NCBI GenBank assembly: GCA_000739535.1
Contig: DF820477.1
Coordinates: 1-64,000 of the forward strand
Length of the DNA stretch: 64,000 nt
From: Candidatus Vecturithrix granuli
GTDB lineage: Bacteria > Moduliflexota > Moduliflexia > Moduliflexales > Moduliflexaceae
Reading direction: 5' to 3'
The position numbers were made by a program, and so were the translations under genes. The notes under the pieces are model-generated. The model was given only the letters and a program-made list of their open reading frames with translations, ran no database searches and was not told the origin of the DNA. Below, in pieces: positions 33,090 through 41,987 of this stretch; the stretch's first letter is position 1; each line of letters starts with the position of its first letter.

Positions 33090-33930
33090 TTATGGCTGGG
33101 TTTGTTCCGGCTGGGGTTCGGAGGGTTCTTCTGGCGTTTTCTCTTCTTCAGAAGCCGCAATCAGGCTAAATACGGCGGTCAGCGTGGTATCTTTGCTGAT
33201 TTCCAGCGGGCTTTCTATCGCCGTACCATCTTCCAACAGCACCCAGCCTTTGAATTCTGGTCCTTCGGCTGCGACGACATGGAGATAGACAGTGGTACCT
33301 TCGGTGTAGGTCGCGCTGCCGCAATCAAGTCCGACCAATGCCACCGGCAACTCTTCGGCTCCGGCATAGAAGCTGAAGAGTTCCAGGCAGCTTGCATCTC
33401 CGGCTTCGCAGGCAGCATCGCTATCGGTCACTGCGCCGGTTCCGGTGCCGACCATTGCTATGGTCAACGTGTATTACTTCGGTGGGATTTCCTCGAATAC
33501 GGCTGTCACGGTCGTATCCTCCTTGATCACCAGCCGGTCGCTGAGCGACTGCCCATCTACCAGCCAGCCTTCGAAGGTGGAATATTCGTCGCTATCCGCT
33601 TTCAGCCAGACGGAGGTACTCCTCACCGCAGTCAATTCCGCTGCCTGTGACAGCGCCGTTGCCTGTACCGATTTTTTCAACTCTTAAGCCATGTTTAGGA
33701 GCAAGAAGAGCAGAAACTGGCTTGCCTATCTGGAGGAATAACGTAATATTAGCCGTGATTGCTTCATCCAAAGTCAACTGACTTAACATATATTGTGAAC
33801 CGAATTTAACAAAATAAAAAGAAACAAACCCTGGCTCAGAGTTATCTTGATAATAAGCACTTATCAAACAAAAGAATCCTTCTTTATGATCAAACCCAAG
33901 TAACACATCCATTCCAATAAACGCCTTCAT
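33090..33930 (-). pseudogene. broken gene with InlB B-like repeat domains
   Basis: Reading from 33930, the frame first gives an unrecognised 85-residue part (MKAFIGMDVLLGFDHKEGFF..), then VEKIGTGNGAVTGSGIDCG, a start of a divergent InlB B-repeat. A frameshift near 33600 moves to STSVWLKADSDEYSTFEGWL and DTTVTAVFEEIPPK. A TAA at 33474-33476 follows, and the same frame resumes YTLTIAMVGTGTGAV.. FKGWVLLEDG.. TTLTAVF and ends in a Pro/Glu-rich tail. Such repeats occur in secreted or surface proteins. At least two lesions make it non-functional, unless the sequence has errors. Confidence 0.6.
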
Positions 33931-33977
33931 ATACTTTATGAAGCGTTCGAATTCATCAACACCTGCTGGTAAAGCGG

Positions 33978-34205
33978 CTATAAGCTGGAAAGATTCAAGT
34001 TACACAGGGTATAGCAAAGCAAATCTGTAATCTGCCATAATTCCTGGAAAAAATCAAACGGGGGACGCAATAATACCAGAAGATCAAGATCGCTTGCAGC
34101 AGTAGCTTCTTTTCTTGCTGTAGAACCGTATAAAATTACTCCTTGCAATCGCTCTCCATAATATTCTGCAAGGGTTTCCCTACATTTTTGGGGAATATCA
34201 TTCAT
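33978..34205 (-). pseudogene. MNT-type nucleotidyltransferase, frameshifted at its C-terminus
   Basis: 75 residues with GSX10DXD (GSTARKEATAASDLDLLVLL near residue 27). Family members continue with a LLYPxQLES..LxxALPA segment. Here the expected LESFQLIAALPAGVDEFERF appears in the neighbouring frame right after ITDLLCYTL, behind a TAA where a Gln codon would be. The C-terminal part is therefore disconnected. No HEPN partner is adjacent. It may still fold as a minimal MNT domain. Confidence 0.55.
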
Positions 34206-34253
34206 AATTCACCATCAGGTTGCTGACAAGTATGTCGCGTTATCTATTTGTCC

Positions 34254-35009
34254 TTATGGCTTGCGACACGCAAATACTCGTAGATGGTATTCGCCTTCGC
34301 CAGGCATGAAACGGTCATAAGAATGTTCCATCTTATCTTGTTCTAATTCAAATCCCACATCAGTCAAAAGAGAAACCCAGGTTGTCAGTGGAAAAAGACC
34401 TAGTGTATGGCGGTCGAAAAACACTTCCAGGTTGCCTTTGCGACGGATCAGATAGGCAAAGGTTGCTTCATACATTGTGGGTTGAAATTCGCAGAAGTAA
34501 TTATTCTCAAAAATAGTGACTTCTATATCTCCCCTGGAACCGGTATAGACAAAGTTGTTGCTTCTGAAATCTTCACTGATAAGGGCGACAATTAAGAGGA
34601 TTCCCCCTGGTTTGAGGTGCTTGTATGCTGTCATGATCGCCTGTCGGAGGTCTTCTTGCGTGATCATATATCCGATGCTATCAGGAATCGCGACAGCGTC
34701 AAAGGTTTCCTTTAGTTGTATGTTTCGCATATCACCGCCAATATAGCGAACTTCCGGATTGAGCCTACGAGCGATTGCGAGCATACCTTCACTGATATCT
34801 ACCCCTGTCACCTTGAAATGTTTCTTGAAGGTGCCATCATTACCCCCTGCCCCGCAACCCAGGTGCAATAGGGTTTTTGCTTCAATTCGGGAATTGTCAT
34901 TGATGATCTTTCCGAAATATTCAGTGTCTTCCGCATACTCTGCAGGAGATGTAATAATTGATTCGGTCCAGGCAAGATCATGATATGCCAGCCATGTTGG
35001 TTGTTTCAT
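34254..35009 (-). CDS. class I SAM-dependent methyltransferase
   Basis: 251 residues from the ATG at 35009, which has GAGGAG upstream; a longer reading overlaps the preceding gene and adds non-homologous residues. Motif I is TLLHLGCGAGGND near residue 47, then VTGVDISEGMLAIARRL, DMRNIQLKETFDAVAIPDSIGY (motif IV) and a CGxL-type HLKPGGILLIVALIS. Small-molecule methyltransferase fold, substrate unknown. It follows the nucleotide-sugar dehydrogenase by 110 bp on the same strand. Confidence 0.85.
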   Translation of the reverse strand: MKQPTWLAYHDLAWTESIITSPAEYAEDTEYFGKIINDNSRIEAKTLLHLGCGAGGNDGTFKKHFKVTGVDISEGMLAIARRLNPEVRYIGGDMRNIQLKETFDAVAIPDSIGYMITQEDLRQAIMTAYKHLKPGGILLIVALISEDFRSNNFVYTGSRGDIEVTIFENNYFCEFQPTMYEATFAYLIRRKGNLEVFFDRHTLGLFPLTTWVSLLTDVGFELEQDKMEHSYDRFMPGEGEYHLRVFACRKP

Positions 35010-35119
35010 GTCCGGTTGCTCCTCTTGATGTTTTGATAACGCCGCATCAAGCCCAAAAAAGATGGGGGCCGCGTTGAAAGCGGCCTCCATCCAAACCCCC
35101 TCCTTAAAAGTTCTCGCAC

Positions 35120-36763
35120 TCAATGGCCGCGCACTTCTTTTTTGATGCGCTCGATATGGCCGCGTCCCAGGGCCTTGACTTCGCAGCCGAGTTCAAAGTA
35201 GCGGCGAATCTTATCGTCGGTAAGAATGCCGAAACAGTCGATCACAGCCAGAGGCTGGCCGGCCCAGGCGACCACATCGTCAGGATCGAGTTTAAGATAC
35301 GGTTCGTGCGGCACTGCAAGAATCATGACTTCTGCGTCTTTGAGCACCGTTTCTAAATCCTGCTCGACCCGGATGTGCTGCAATTCTTCCTGATTGCGGA
35401 AAAACCGTTTCCAGGAATGCCCTGGCGCAGGGTATTCATCCTGATTTTCCAGTTCATACCAGTGCGGCACATACGGATCATGCACGCGAATTTCCGCGCC
35501 CATCTCAACCAGCTTACGCACGACCATCTCGCTGCCGCTGTAGCGGGTATCGCCGACATCCTGGCGGTAACTTGCGCCGCAGAGCACAACGTCGGAGCCG
35601 GCAATATAGCGTCCCATGTTGTGCAGCGCGTCGCGCGTCAATTGCGCCACATGCAACCCACGCGTATCATTAATATCAATTGCGGTCGGCGTGATTTTAA
35701 AAACGCTGTCGCCGTCTTCAAATCCTAGGATATGACGATAGGCCCAGTAGCCCAATCCGCCGTCTTTCGGCAGGCAATAGCCGCCGATGCCGGGGCCTGG
35801 AAAAATGATATTACTGTGAGTCGGCCGCATCTTAATGGCATTGATTACTTTCATCAAATCCACGCCGTTGCGCTCGGCAAACAGACTCCATTCATTCAAA
35901 AACGCCAGAATGGTCGCACGATAGGAATTTTCGACAATTTTGGTGGTTTCGGATTCAATCGGGCGATCCATCACAGTCAAAGGGAAGTCTTTGGTATTCA
36001 ACACTTCCGTCAGAAATTTGATAACCCGCTCGCGGGCTTGCTGATCGCATCCGGCGCATACGCGCCAGAAATCGCGAATACTGGCCACATAATGCCGCCC
36101 TGGCATGACGCGCTCAAAACTATGCGCCAGAATCGGTTCTGAGGCAATGCCGCGTTTGGCAAAAGCTTTTTTGAGTATGGGCCAGGCCACAAATTCGGTC
36201 GTTCCTGGCGCAACGGTCGTTTCAATCAACACCAGACATTCCGGCAGAATATTCAGGCCAATTGTGCGCATTGTGGCCTCAAGCGCCGCCATATCTGCCT
36301 CTCCGCTGCGCATGTTGCCAAGCTCCGTTTTGGAGTAATCACACTGTACATCAACCACCACACAGTCAGCTAATCCTAAACAATCGCTGTTATACGTGGC
36401 CGTCAAGGTTTTCTGCTCATTCACGCAGCGTTGAATTAACACATCCACTTCAGGGTCTTCCGCTTTGACCGGCGAAACTCCACGATTCAATAAAGGAATT
36501 TTCCAATAACTGCGCGTACTCGGACGCTGACACCCGATCACAAATTTACTGTACTCCCCCTTATCATTTTTGGTGTTAGCGACAATAGCCGCCATCACCG
36601 CGCCGACAAATCCGACGCCCATCACCACCACAACCTCTTTACCTGCCTGACGAGCTTGTTCCGCCAACTGTTTCACGCGCTCAAACTCAAGCGCATATTC
36701 TTCCGGTTTGGGAAGAGGAAATTTTTCTCCGGAAGGGCTTATTGAATACTCGACATGAGCCAT
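35120..36763 (-). CDS. nucleotide-sugar dehydrogenase (UDP-glucose/GDP-mannose family)
   Basis: A 547-residue member of the family that oxidises a nucleotide sugar to the uronate with two NAD. The N-terminal Rossmann fold is VVVVMGVGFVGAVMAAIVAN near residue 45. The catalytic Cys lies in PGPGIGGYCLPKDGG near residue 330. The C-terminal domain has VVLCGASYRQDVGDTRYSGSEM and IRVHDPYVPHW. It is longer than typical (430-450 residues), with an insert after the first strand. It would feed polysaccharide or glycan synthesis, but no such cluster is adjacent. Confidence 0.85.
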   Translation of the reverse strand: MAHVEYSISPSGEKFPLPKPEEYALEFERVKQLAEQARQAGKEVVVVMGVGFVGAVMAAIVANTKNDKGEYSKFVIGCQRPSTRSYWKIPLLNRGVSPVKAEDPEVDVLIQRCVNEQKTLTATYNSDCLGLADCVVVDVQCDYSKTELGNMRSGEADMAALEATMRTIGLNILPECLVLIETTVAPGTTEFVAWPILKKAFAKRGIASEPILAHSFERVMPGRHYVASIRDFWRVCAGCDQQARERVIKFLTEVLNTKDFPLTVMDRPIESETTKIVENSYRATILAFLNEWSLFAERNGVDLMKVINAIKMRPTHSNIIFPGPGIGGYCLPKDGGLGYWAYRHILGFEDGDSVFKITPTAIDINDTRGLHVAQLTRDALHNMGRYIAGSDVVLCGASYRQDVGDTRYSGSEMVVRKLVEMGAEIRVHDPYVPHWYELENQDEYPAPGHSWKRFFRNQEELQHIRVEQDLETVLKDAEVMILAVPHEPYLKLDPDDVVAWAGQPLAVIDCFGILTDDKIRRYFELGCEVKALGRGHIERIKKEVRGH

Positions 36764-36800
36764 ATACTTTCTCCTTCTGATAATGAGTTTTTCCGTGATC

Positions 36801-37574
36801 TCAATTCAGTTTCAACACTTCCGGCGGAAGCGTTTTTCCCGGAAACCACTTGTGATAAATTTCTTCAAACGTCCCATCCTGCTTCATCGCGTTTAATTTT
36901 TCCTGCCAGACTGCGACCGTGCCATCAGGGGTTGCCTCAGAAAATGCAATATAAAATAATTCTTCGCTGACGGTCAGTACTGCTTCAACATCGTTTGGGG
37001 CATAACCGGCTTCTCGTAAAATTGGCCCAGTGCCCGGTTCAACATTGATCCAGAGATCAACTTCACCCTCCATAAGCTTTTGGGCAGCCTCGATCGGGTT
37101 TTCAACAGATACGAAATTCGTAAACCTTTGTTTTTTTAAGAATTGTTCCTCGTAAGTTTTGTGATAGGTACTAATCCTGTGTCCCTGCTTTGCCTCTTCA
37201 ATCGAAGCAAGCGTGATTCCGGAACCTTTGCGGGCATAAAATTTGGTCGCACCCACCGCAATCGCGCCAATCATTTTGAATTGTTTTGCCCGTTCTTCGG
37301 TGTACACCATACTAAAAAGCAACACGTTCGGCTCGGAGCTTGCCAGTTCCCATCCAAGATTCCAGGGAATCACATGCACCTGCGCCGGAATCCGGACGCG
37401 ATTCAACAATTCTTCGACAATTTCGACCGCCATGCCCCTGGGTTCCCCATTATCGAGGTAACTTAACGGCGGCCAGTCTTCCGTAATCACGCGCAGTTGC
37501 AGGGCATGAACATCGGGTTGAGCGGTAATGAACGTCAGCAACGCGATCAAAAGTACTGTGCAACTTCGTTTCAT
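36801..37574 (-). CDS. family 3 solute-binding protein (amino-acid type)
   Basis: 257 residues with a signal peptide (residues 1-24, RSCTVLLIALLTFITAQPDVHA). The mature part matches SBP_bac_3: LRVITEDWPPLSYLDNGEPRGMAVEIV, a second-lobe stretch GEVDLWINVEPGTGPIL and AFSEATPDGTVAVWQEKLNAM. It would bind an amino acid or similar small solute in the periplasm. No permease or ATPase is adjacent, so it may be an orphan binding protein or sensor input. Confidence 0.85.
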   Translation of the reverse strand: MKRSCTVLLIALLTFITAQPDVHALQLRVITEDWPPLSYLDNGEPRGMAVEIVEELLNRVRIPAQVHVIPWNLGWELASSEPNVLLFSMVYTEERAKQFKMIGAIAVGATKFYARKGSGITLASIEEAKQGHRISTYHKTYEEQFLKKQRFTNFVSVENPIEAAQKLMEGEVDLWINVEPGTGPILREAGYAPNDVEAVLTVSEELFYIAFSEATPDGTVAVWQEKLNAMKQDGTFEEIYHKWFPGKTLPPEVLKLN

Positions 37575-37602
37575 AATTCATCTCCTTCAAATCACCAGAC
37601 AT

Positions 37603-37631
37603 AAAAAGCCAGGTTCTATGAACCTGGCTTT
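37603..37631 (-). terminator. rho-independent terminator of the rsgA gene
   Basis: AAAGCCAGGTTC mirrored by GAACCTGGCTTT, with TTTTT following on the minus strand. It lies 15 bp past the rsgA stop. Confidence 0.8.
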
Positions 37632-37645
37632 GCTTTCTGAGTCAT

Positions 37646-38740
37646 TCAACGTTTCAACGAAATCCGAGAATATTCCCGCTGCCATTTCGCAATCTGTTTC
37701 CACTTTTTGCGTTCCAGATAATCGGCGCTGGAATCCTGACGCTGTTCCAGATAGGCCACTTCCTGCGTTAATTTACGATAACTTTGCAAACGGCTGGCGT
37801 CAAGCTCACCAGTTTCGACGGCTGCGCGCACGGCGCATCCCGGCTCCGATTCGTGCTGACAATCGGCAAACCGGCATCGAACCGCCAGAGTTTCAATATC
37901 CTCAAAACTCCCTTTCAGATTCTCTTCACTGCTCCATAATTGGAGCTCGCGCATACCGGGAGTATCAATCAGCAACCCTCCGGTGGGCACTGGGATCAAC
38001 TCACGCTCTGTGGTCGTATGCTGGCCTTTTCCGACCTGTGCGCTGACGACCTGCACCCGCTGACGTTCATAGCCCAGCAAGGCGTTCATGATCGTAGATT
38101 TCCCCACTCCTGAAGAACCGAGTAAAGCTGCGGTTTTCCCGGGTTGAAGATAATTACGTAAAGCATCCAGGCCATTCTGCGTTTTGGCGCTGATGGGATG
38201 AATCGGCGCGTCAAACGCGATCGCTTTGACTTCAGCCACGCAATATTCCCAATCGTCGCACACATCCGCTTTGTTCAGGACGATCACGGGCGTCGCGCCG
38301 CTGTTATATACAAGCGTGAGATAGCGTTCGATCCGTCGCAAATTGAATTCCCGGTCCAGGCCACTCACTAAAAACACGGTATCCACATTCGCCGCAAGCA
38401 CCTGTTCTTCAGGGCGTCCGCCTGAACGCCGGTCTCTGCCGCTTGCCATTTTGCGGGAAAAACAACTTTTGCGGGGCAAGATGGCGTGAATAATGGCTAA
38501 TCCTCCATTTTCTGGAGAATTCACGGCCACCCAATCGCCCACCGCCGGAAAATCGCTGCGCGAATCGGCCAAATAAAGCATTTTACCTGACACTTCCGCC
38601 GGATACTCGCCTGACTCCGTATAGACCTGATATTGCTGTTTGTGTTCGCTGCAAATTCGCGCCGGCATGAATCCGGCTGCGCTATATTCTGAAAAATGAG
38701 CTTCAAAAAACGGATTCCACCCGAATTGTGCTAAATTCAT
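37646..38740 (-). CDS. rsgA: ribosome small subunit-dependent GTPase A
   Basis: 364 residues from the ATG at 38740, with AGAGGA upstream. It has the circularly permuted GTPase order G4-G1-G3: VIVLNKADVCDD (G4), LLGSSGVGKSTIMNALLG (G1), and LIDTPGMRELQLW (G3). An OB-fold precedes (VGDWVAVN). The zinc-binding C-terminal domain has CRFADCQHESEPGCAV. RsgA acts in late 30S ribosome maturation. Its own terminator is downstream and no co-oriented partner is close. Confidence 0.95.
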   Translation of the reverse strand: MNLAQFGWNPFFEAHFSEYSAAGFMPARICSEHKQQYQVYTESGEYPAEVSGKMLYLADSRSDFPAVGDWVAVNSPENGGLAIIHAILPRKSCFSRKMASGRDRRSGGRPEEQVLAANVDTVFLVSGLDREFNLRRIERYLTLVYNSGATPVIVLNKADVCDDWEYCVAEVKAIAFDAPIHPISAKTQNGLDALRNYLQPGKTAALLGSSGVGKSTIMNALLGYERQRVQVVSAQVGKGQHTTTERELIPVPTGGLLIDTPGMRELQLWSSEENLKGSFEDIETLAVRCRFADCQHESEPGCAVRAAVETGELDASRLQSYRKLTQEVAYLEQRQDSSADYLERKKWKQIAKWQREYSRISLKR

Positions 38741-38973
38741 TGTGCATTTCCTCTGTGAGAAATAAAAAGTCATTGTGAAACTTACAGAGGAATCGGAGCA
38801 CAATAAGCTGGCATTATGCTACACGACTACCACTGTAAGTATGTTTTGCAACAAAAGACAATGTGCATCAGTGGTAATGAGAGCAGTCATAGGCCACCTC
38901 CTTATCATTCATGGTGCTTGTTTCGAGAAGAAGAACCATACTCTTCTCAATTCATACCATTCACCTATCGTAA

Positions 38974-39120
38974 CTATTTAGCACGTAGTGCTTCAAGTAT
39001 TGTAGAAAAAAACAGCATCCCCCCCCCCTTATTATCCTACCGCGAGATCGCCTACGGCGAAAAAAAAAGGGGAGAGGGATTCCTTTCTTGCTACAATACT
39101 CTATCGCCTACGGCGAAAAG
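38974..39120. repeat. GTATTGTAG-type palindromic element (copy 3)
   Basis: From CTATTTAGCACGTAGTGCTT followed by CAAGTATTGTAG, to CTACAATACTCTATCGCCTA followed by CGGCGAAAAG. This 147-bp copy has a short core with CCGCGAGATCGCCTACGGCG. The left end matches copy 2 and the right end matches copies 1 and 2. The preceding 38741-38973 stretch shows no gene. Confidence 0.65.
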
Positions 39121-39406
39121 ATGAGCTCCTCAGTAATTGATACAATTACTTCTTGATGGCAGGGGGAAATATTATCCCCCGGAGCCGCTAACTAGTAACC
39201 CTTTATATAGACTTTAAAAACAGCTTCTAAAAGAACTTGTCGGACTCTGGCGAACAAGTCTGAGTTGTCCGACAAAACCGCCACAGCCAGGGCTTTCCAA
39301 AGGACTAAAAACTTCTGTCTCAGGGAAGCACATCATGAAAATATCAATATGAAAAGACTCACATTTACGCAAGAAAATTTTTCCGGTTTTTATGATTTTC
39401 GTCTCC
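39121..39406. other. 286-bp gene-free gap with one small hairpin
   Basis: GGGGGAAATATTATCCCCC at 39162-39180 is a compact hairpin. Bases 39230-39290 contain a partial mirrored pair (ACTTGTCGGACT, AGTTGTCCGAC). Nothing else is recognised. Confidence 0.4.
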
Positions 39407-40207
39407 CTACTCCTTAATATACGGAGCAAGCAAGGTGCTCCAGCTTTTCATGATTTGGGCGTATTCCTCTTCACAGCGTTCAGCTCGATCTTTGCCCATC
39501 CCCGAATCTACCAGCACCTGTTCGAACTCCTCAGGGTCGTTGCCGTAACACCAGCACACCAGGTTATAATAGCGTTGTTCATCCAGAGCATGTTCATTCC
39601 AGAGTTCTTCATCACTGATTTCTTGCTTGCTCATCGAAATCAGATCATAGAAATCGGCGGCCGAGGTCAAAATGTCAGGTTCTTCAAGAACTTCCACTAA
39701 CATAACGGCCGAAAGCGCATCAACCGCATCTTCTTCACGACCGGTAATCGGAATGTCCAGCACATGCACCAGCGCATGTCCGACTTCATGAAACAAAACA
39801 TACTCCAGCGTATCAATCGTCGCGGCGGCGACATTCTCTGGCGAATCAAGATAGATGTCATAGGGCGCATCCGCAAATACTTCGAAAATCAGGGCTGCGA
39901 ATTCATAACTCAGCACAACCTCATGCTCAGCAGGATTGTAATAGGCTTCTCCCGGCTCTCCGGAGCGAAAATGAATAGTAATATCGGTTGGCAGGACAAT
40001 TTCATTCAAGATCGCCAGCAACTCATCAAAACGTCCCTCTTCCAATAAAAACTGTCGAACCGCCTGCCCATTCTCATCCTCCACGTCTTCAAAAATCAGC
40101 AAGAAATCACCGTCATCCTCAATCGCTGTTTCCTGCGCTTGAATTGCTGTTCCCAGCAATCCGATTAACAATACAGCCAACATTCCCACCAGACACTTTT
40201 GTTTCAT
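39407..40207 (-). CDS. secreted DUF4344-like zinc metallopeptidase
   Basis: 266 residues with a signal peptide (QKCLVGMLAVLLIGLLGTAI, cut near residue 24). The zinc motif is LFHEVGHALVHVLDIP near residue 145 with HEVGH, followed by REEDAVDALSAVML, where the Glu/Asp is the usual third ligand in DUF4344 proteins. The mature protein is very acidic. It probably acts in the periplasm or outside the cell; the substrate is unknown. Confidence 0.78.
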   Translation of the reverse strand: MKQKCLVGMLAVLLIGLLGTAIQAQETAIEDDGDFLLIFEDVEDENGQAVRQFLLEEGRFDELLAILNEIVLPTDITIHFRSGEPGEAYYNPAEHEVVLSYEFAALIFEVFADAPYDIYLDSPENVAAATIDTLEYVLFHEVGHALVHVLDIPITGREEDAVDALSAVMLVEVLEEPDILTSAADFYDLISMSKQEISDEELWNEHALDEQRYYNLVCWCYGNDPEEFEQVLVDSGMGKDRAERCEEEYAQIMKSWSTLLAPYIKE

Positions 40208-40227
40208 ATTGTCTCCCTGTCACATAA

Positions 40228-40338
40228 CAGGGCTGTTAAGTTCTCAGGAACCATCGTTCTCTCAATTTCGTTTGAAGCGGATTTCCGTTCACTGAGCGAA
40301 GTCGAAGTGAACTTCAGGGAGAGATTTTAACAGCCATG
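40228..40338. mobile_element. 111-bp palindromic element, CAGGGCTGTTAAG ends (copy 3)
   Basis: It begins CAGGGCTGTTAAGTTCT and ends TTTTAACAGCCATG. The core TTCACTGAGCGAAGTCGAAG with TGAA is a hairpin of the module seen at 29831, 48504 and 52345. The flanks show no clear duplication, so this is probably an older copy. Confidence 0.55.
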
Positions 40339-40399
40339 CCCCATCAATAGAGAAAAAATTGTCAATTTCCAGTTTATTCGCGTCCGAAAACATCAAGCA

Positions 40400-40918
40400 T
40401 CAAGGCTCCTGTTCATGCTGCGCCAGATACTCTGCTGAAATTTTTTCAATCAGCGCGTTAAGGGTCGGAACGCCGACAAACTCCTGTTGGTGGATTTGCT
40501 CCTGTGCAAGGCGATCTTGTTCCCAAGCCAGACGCACGTTTTCGTCCACGGTGTTGTTATCTTCAGCCCATTCTTCGTTCTCTTCCTCCCAGATGTCCTC
40601 GTATAGATCCGAAGCAATAGGCTCATGCTCATGATCCTCCACGGCGTTGAATTCGTCTTGTTTGCAGCCGGGTTCAGGAATCATCTCATCATCAAGAATC
40701 GGCTGACCAAAGGCTTCGGCCATCATGACCCAGGCATGGCGCAATTCCTGCACCGTGTCGCCGGAAGGCCCCACCGGATCGCAGGTAATTGCGCCGACAT
40801 GCCCTTCGCTGTCATAAAAAGCTTCATAAATACCATACTTATAACTGGCACGCTCGACATGGCTGCGTTCATCAAACCAGGTGTGCTTTTGACGCACAAT
40901 GCGATAATTCCAACTCAT
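40400..40918 (-). CDS. hypothetical acidic protein
   Basis: 172 residues from the ATG at 40918 (a GTG directly before it is also possible); GGAGGAAATC is upstream. The N-terminus MSWNYRIVRQ and YGIYEAFYDSEGHVGAITCDPV form a beta-rich domain of a kind often seen in small uncharacterised bacterial proteins. A long Glu/Asp-rich helical tail follows (EDIWEEENEEWAEDNNTVDE). No catalytic motif, signal or membrane segment. Function unknown. Confidence 0.65.
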   Translation of the reverse strand: MSWNYRIVRQKHTWFDERSHVERASYKYGIYEAFYDSEGHVGAITCDPVGPSGDTVQELRHAWVMMAEAFGQPILDDEMIPEPGCKQDEFNAVEDHEHEPIASDLYEDIWEEENEEWAEDNNTVDENVRLAWEQDRLAQEQIHQQEFVGVPTLNALIEKISAEYLAQHEQEP

Positions 40919-40994
40919 CACGATTTCCTCCGTGTCAATCTCATCTAAAGCATGGTGTTTCGGGAATTCATTTCTTATTTTCGAAACATTATTC

Positions 40995-41987
40995 TTACCC
41001 TTTAATCAAAGGAAAATGGCAGCGCATGAAATGCCCTGCTCGGATTTCTCGCATGTCCGGCGGATCGGTTTTACAGCGCGCTTGCACGTAAGGGCAGCGC
41101 GTATGAAAGCGGCAGCCTTTCGGCGGGTTCACCGGGCTGGGAATTTCGCCGCGTGACAGGATGCGTTCTTTGCGTTTGCGCGGATCCGGGTGCGGAATCG
41201 AGTCGAGCAACAAATAGGTATAAGGATGCGCCGGATTGCCAAACAGGTCTTTTTTCGCGCCGACTTCCACCAATTCTCCCAGGTACATGACCGCCACATG
41301 ATCGGCCATGTAATCAATGATCGCCAGATCGTGCGTAATGAACATATAAGTTAGTGAAAATTCCCGTTTTAAATCCTTGAGCATCTTCAGAATCACAGCC
41401 TGCACAGAGACGTCCAGAGCTGAGGTCGGTTCATCCAGAATCAGGAATTCCGGGCGCAGCACCAGGGCCCGCGCTACAGCGATGCGCTGGCGTTGTCCGC
41501 CGCTGAACTCATGCGGATAACGAAACATGTGTTCTTCCCGTAGCCCAACTTCTTCCAGAATAGCTTTGACTTTGCTGTAAACCACGTCAGAGGCGTCGTG
41601 AAAATGGATTTTTAAGCCTTCGCCAATGATATTTTTAATCAACTTGCGCGGATGCAGAGAGTTATAAGGGTCTTGCTGCACAATCTGCATTTTGCGCCGG
41701 AATACCAGGAGTTGTTTGCTGTCCAGTGCGGTTAAGTCTGTGTCTTGATAATGAATTCTTCCGGCGGTCGGCTCAATCAGGCGCAGCAAGGTTCGCGCCA
41801 GAGTGGTTTTCCCGGAACCGGATTCGCCTACCACGCCAAAGGTGCTATTGCGGGGAATATCCAGCGAGACGTCATCAATCGCCTTGACATACAGATTCGA
41901 AGCGAAAAATCCGCGTTTAATCGGAAAATATTGCTTCAAGTGCTCAATCCGAATAAAGGCGCTGCCGGCTGCGTGTTCAGTTTGCAT
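40995..41987 (-). CDS. peptide ABC transporter ATP-binding protein, OppF/DppF-like
   Basis: 330 residues from the ATG at 41987, which has AAGGAGG upstream and overlaps the stop of the preceding ATPase gene. Walker A GESGSGKTTLART, Q-loop VQQDPYNSLHPR, signature EFSGGQRQRIAVARAL, and Walker B FLILDEPTSALDVS are intact. The C-terminal oligopeptide-transporter extension has CRFHTRCPYVQARCKTDPP, a cysteine cluster known in DppD/DppF. It is the last gene of a five-gene peptide importer operon. Confidence 0.93.
   Translation of the reverse strand: MQTEHAAGSAFIRIEHLKQYFPIKRGFFASNLYVKAIDDVSLDIPRNSTFGVVGESGSGKTTLARTLLRLIEPTAGRIHYQDTDLTALDSKQLLVFRRKMQIVQQDPYNSLHPRKLIKNIIGEGLKIHFHDASDVVYSKVKAILEEVGLREEHMFRYPHEFSGGQRQRIAVARALVLRPEFLILDEPTSALDVSVQAVILKMLKDLKREFSLTYMFITHDLAIIDYMADHVAVMYLGELVEVGAKKDLFGNPAHPYTYLLLDSIPHPDPRKRKERILSRGEIPSPVNPPKGCRFHTRCPYVQARCKTDPPDMREIRAGHFMRCHFPLIKG

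Noticed and set aside
38775-39124. Overlapping plus-strand frames upstream of and within GTATTGTAG copy 3
   Set aside because: Composition is not protein-like and they end in repeat sequence.
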